Source: Schistocerca nitens
Lineage: Eukaryota; Arthropoda; Insecta; Orthoptera; Acrididae
Direction of reading: 5' to 3'
DNA: 64,000 nucleotides
Assembly: GCF_023898315.1 (NCBI RefSeq)
Contig: NC_064625.1
Coordinates: forward strand, 104,329,269 to 104,393,268
The notes below the pieces were generated by a model. It did no database searches and was not told the DNA's origin. It saw nothing but the letters and a program-made list of their open reading frames with translations. The translations under genes were made by a program, and so were the position numbers. This document shows, in pieces, positions 61,360 to 64,000 of this stretch (the stretch's first letter is position 1; the number at the start of each line of letters is the position of its first letter).

Positions 61360-61760
61360 TTACATCTACATCTACATACGTACTCCGCAATCCACCATAC
61401 GGTGCGTGGCGGAGGGTACCTTGTACCATCTTCTCTCCCTGTTCCAAACAACGTGCGAAAAATGACTGCCTACATGCCTCTGTACGATCCCTAATCTCTC
61501 TTATCTTATCTTTGTGGTCTTTCCGCGAAATGTAAGTTGGCAGCAGTAAAAATGTACTGCAGTCAGCCTCAAATGCTGGTTCACTAAATTTCCTCGGTAG
61601 CGATTCACGAAAAGAACGGCTCCTTCCCTGTAGAGACTCCCACCCGAGTTCCTGAAGCATTTCCGTAATACCTAACGGTTCTCCATATTCGCGTTTGCGA
61701 ATACATTTACTTTCATTGAGCCTTAGTTTCGACTTTATATCGTCAAAGCTATATTCCATC
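61360..61760 (-). mobile_element. non-LTR retrotransposon 3' tail
   Basis: A (TACATC)n run at 61361-61378 is followed by ACTCCGCAATCCACCATACG and GTGCGTGGCGGAGGGTACC. On the minus strand this would be a 3' end with a GATGTA tail. Codons for a RT C-terminus were not confidently recognised. It appears to be a LINE tail or a SINE sharing that tail. Confidence 0.55.
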
Positions 61761-62330
61761 ACCCGTTATGACACGCTTCAGTTATTTTCCATCCCTGTCG
61801 CCTTTTTCTAGCGACTCGTGAGCAATTTACATTTACCGTTGGTTTTATTCGAAACTCAACAACTTTGGCACAAATTTCGCTGTGACACGTTTCACTCCTA
61901 AAGCACACGAAAAAAAAAAATAATAATTCCGTGTTGTACGCCAGCTGATATTCGTACTGTACATCATAAGCACCGTCTCTCAACGTGATTCGTCGATCAT
62001 TTATCATAATTTTTTTCACTTTTTCCACAGTTTCATCTGTTCATGATGGACTGCGGCGTCCATAGCGCTTCTCATCTTCGTTGTCTTCACAGTACGCTTT
62101 GAAAGACTTACACCACAGCCGGCAGCTGTGGCCGAGCCGTTCTAGGCGCTTGTCCAGAACCGCGCTACTGCTACGCTCCCAGGTTCGAATCCTGCCTCGG
62201 ACATGGATGTGTGTGATGTCCTTCGGTTAGTTAGGTTTAAGTAGTTCTGTGTTCTAGCGGACTGATGTCCTCAGATGTTAAGTGCCGTAGTGATCATAGC
62301 CATTTGAACGTACACCACTCGTGAACCCTT
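61761..62330 (-). pseudogene. mariner transposase N-terminal/linker fragment, interrupted by a SINE
   Basis: On the minus strand 61759-62028 reads MEKVKKIMINDRRITLRDGA, the inter-HTH linker of a mariner. It then degrades into CHSEICAKVVEFRIKPTVN, which corresponds to the KRVSAKFVPKLL-like zone. The SINE at 62117-62310 splits its 5' side. Catalytic motifs are absent. Confidence 0.6.
62117..62310 (+). mobile_element. tRNA-derived SINE (family A), 8-bp TSD
   Basis: TACACCAC at 62109-62116 and 62311-62318. The copy carries several substitutions relative to others in the window (GCTCCCAGGTTCGAATCCTG), so it may be older. Confidence 0.88.
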
Positions 62331-62763
62331 GTTTCAGTCGTAGCGGACTTAACAAAAGCAGTACCTAACGTTACAAAAACTTTGATGAACTTTATTTCGT
62401 TGTTATGTCGAAATTTGATACAAATATCTGATCCATTTTTACACAAAATAAATAATCGCTAATATTGGCAAAACACACGGAACCTTATAGACAGTCTTAG
62501 CACCCTAAATATGCGATGTCACTACGACTGTACAAACGCTGTCGAGTTATGTTTACCAACACAAGGTATGTGCTGACGTAGGCCTGGGTGGGAAATCAAA
62601 GGGAGGTGGGACGTCCAGTGATGCTGGGACGAAACCTTCGAAAGAAAAGACTGATTACAGTCGAGGTTTTCTTTGTTAAAAAGCATACAGCTTCTACCAT
62701 TCTGCGTGGTGTCTGTTTGTTCTAAGTCGTGTCTCCCTACCAATTTCTCGCAACGACGCTCTG
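62331..62763. other. unassigned
   Basis: No gene or named repeat recognised. Confidence 0.3.
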
Positions 62764-62779
62764 AGCGTGTTTTTTAAGG

Positions 62780-62978
62780 TTCAAATGGTTCAAATGGCTC
62801 TAAGCACTGTGGGACTTAACATCTATGGTCATCAGTCCCCTAGAACGTAGAACTACTTAAACCTAACTAACCCAAGGACATCACACACATCCATGCTCTA
62901 GGCAGGATTCGAACCTGCGACCGTAGCGGTCACGCGGTTCCAGACTGAAGCGCCTAGAACCGCACGGCCACACCGGCC
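62780..62978 (-). mobile_element. tRNA-derived SINE (family A)
   Basis: A minus-strand copy with a partly doubled tail (TTCAAATGGTTCAAATGGCT). Flanks AGCGTGTTTTTTAAGG and AGCGTTTTTTAGGG are an imperfect duplication. Confidence 0.87.
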
Positions 62979-64000
62979 AGCGTTTTTTAGGGAATTGACT
63001 AGTTTGAACCTGGGACCTGTTGCTGGTAAGGAGACGCCAGACCACAGATGACATGTAGAGTTCAGAAGAGTTCAGTGAGACTAGCGATGATATAACCAAA
63101 TACTTAATGATTTCAGCGTCAGCTCCACTGCTCCACTGCACTCCCTGTAAAAGAATGTTAAAACTAAATTTAGTGGAAGGGGTTCAAGGCTTTCCTATTT
63201 TTAGTTAGCTGGTAAAATAACGTCGAAAAGGCAGTTAAGTTTACCATTGGAATTTTTATTCTACTCACAAAACATTGTTTATAAATTGTGCTATTGATAA
63301 AAGGAAATATTTTAATACAGGATGATAAAAACCAACTGCATTCAACAAAAATGAGAACGAATATTCCCTGAATGGGTTTGCAAGTTCTATAATGGATCGA
63401 AGGATGACCTATGCCATATCACATCTATAATCTACGTTTAACTTAAGTTTCATAAAAGAGAAAACTATCAAAATGGTCTACAGTGACCCTCAATTATCTT
63501 TAATTACTTAAGTTGTCGTAAATTACAGTGGCCGATGTGGCTTCTCAATAATTATATAACAGAAAAATCATCGCGTTTCAGATTTTAACTTCAAGTAGCA
63601 AATGTGAATACCATGAAGTTTAATTGACGATCGACACTAGTATTACGTAAAAAGGGGATGTAACAGATGAGACTTCTGCAGTTCTGAGTGAAGCCTTATG
63701 CGCTCTTATGCGGCATCGTTTGCGTTCATTACCTTGTCGGTGGTTAGGCAGCGTAGAGGGCGGCTGGCGGCGCAGCTCCACACACCTCGCTGTCTCGGAA
63801 GCAACTCTCTCGAACTTATCATTACTACCGTTTACCGAAGTTGGTTTAAGAAAAAGGTATCTGGCTCTGTTTTCAACTGACCAGCGTCTCAACGTTAACC
63901 TTAAGCTTCGCCTACAAAAATTCTGTCTATCCAATGAGAAACGTTATACTTTTCATAGTGGGGCAATTTTTTTAATGTTTGCTACGTAACAGAGACGCGT
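62979..64000. other. unassigned
   Basis: No gene or named repeat recognised. 63690-63790 is G+C-richer (GGGCGGCTGGCGGCGCAGC) in an AT-rich background. Open frames here have no motif. Confidence 0.3.

Noticed and set aside
1..64000. CRISPR array, bacterial operons or phage genes
   Set aside because: Repeated sequences are dispersed SINEs with individual target duplications, not regularly spaced repeats. All recognisable proteins are eukaryotic transposases and LINE proteins.

Overview
This window looks like intergenic or intronic DNA from a very large, repeat-rich insect genome. It is most likely an orthopteran of the Schistocerca (locust/grasshopper) type. The main reason is a tRNA-derived SINE with a GGTTCGAATCCTGCC B box and a GTCCTTAGGTTAGTTAGGTT body. 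It occurs at least ten times on both strands, usually between 8-14 bp target-site duplications (TSDs). That body plan is what I associate with Schistocerca, but the species call is inference. I see no host protein-coding gene, no convincing functional tRNA or rRNA gene and no CRISPR. There is no bacterial, phage or plasmid organisation.

Layout: 1-1585 SINE piece and a dead mariner split by a palindromic MITE; 1982-4841 a DDE element of mariner/IS630 type with a second one nested in its left terminal repeat; 6045-7369 a dead mariner; 8230-10930 a CR1-like LINE with an esterase-type ORF1; 11925-12330 LINE 3' fragment; 13007-14405 a dead Tc1; 14472-17605 a cluster of 5S-rRNA-derived and tRNA-derived SINEs around a CpG-rich stretch; 17800-19740 an old Tc1 interrupted by an intact mariner-superfamily element (18110-19657); 20916-22137 another dead Tc1; 22832-30677 three RTE-like LINE copies, the last nested in a SINE that is nested in a Tc1 remnant; 31192-33349 a mariner piece and a broken Tc1; 34619-36257 a mariner split by a solo LTR; 36405-39930 a long RTE-like LINE; 40668-45462 a Tc1-like element holding an intact Tc1, a SINE, a palindromic mariner and a foldback element; 46384-49270 a LINE holding a mariner deletion derivative and a SINE; 50270-53406 SINE-in-SINE and a second foldback copy; 54222-56443 Merlin-like element ends; 57610-62980 SINEs, a tRNA-like inverted repeat, a duplicated repeat module and mariner/LINE scraps.

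The genes present do not form a pathway. They are transposases and reverse transcriptases in different stages of decay. Two transposases look complete with all catalytic residues: the mariner-superfamily one at 18291-19376 and the Tc1 one at 41416-42438. The SINEs depend on LINE machinery supplied in trans, and the MITEs and foldbacks on DDE transposases. The interruptions allow a relative insertion order to be read. The least explained elements are two copies of a foldback transposon whose long inverted arms each carry a tRNA-like module, and a recurrent structured motif (CTGAAGAT - hairpin - GAAACCGGT) near the ends of palindromic MITEs. Boundaries were read by eye; those supported by a TSD are the most reliable.
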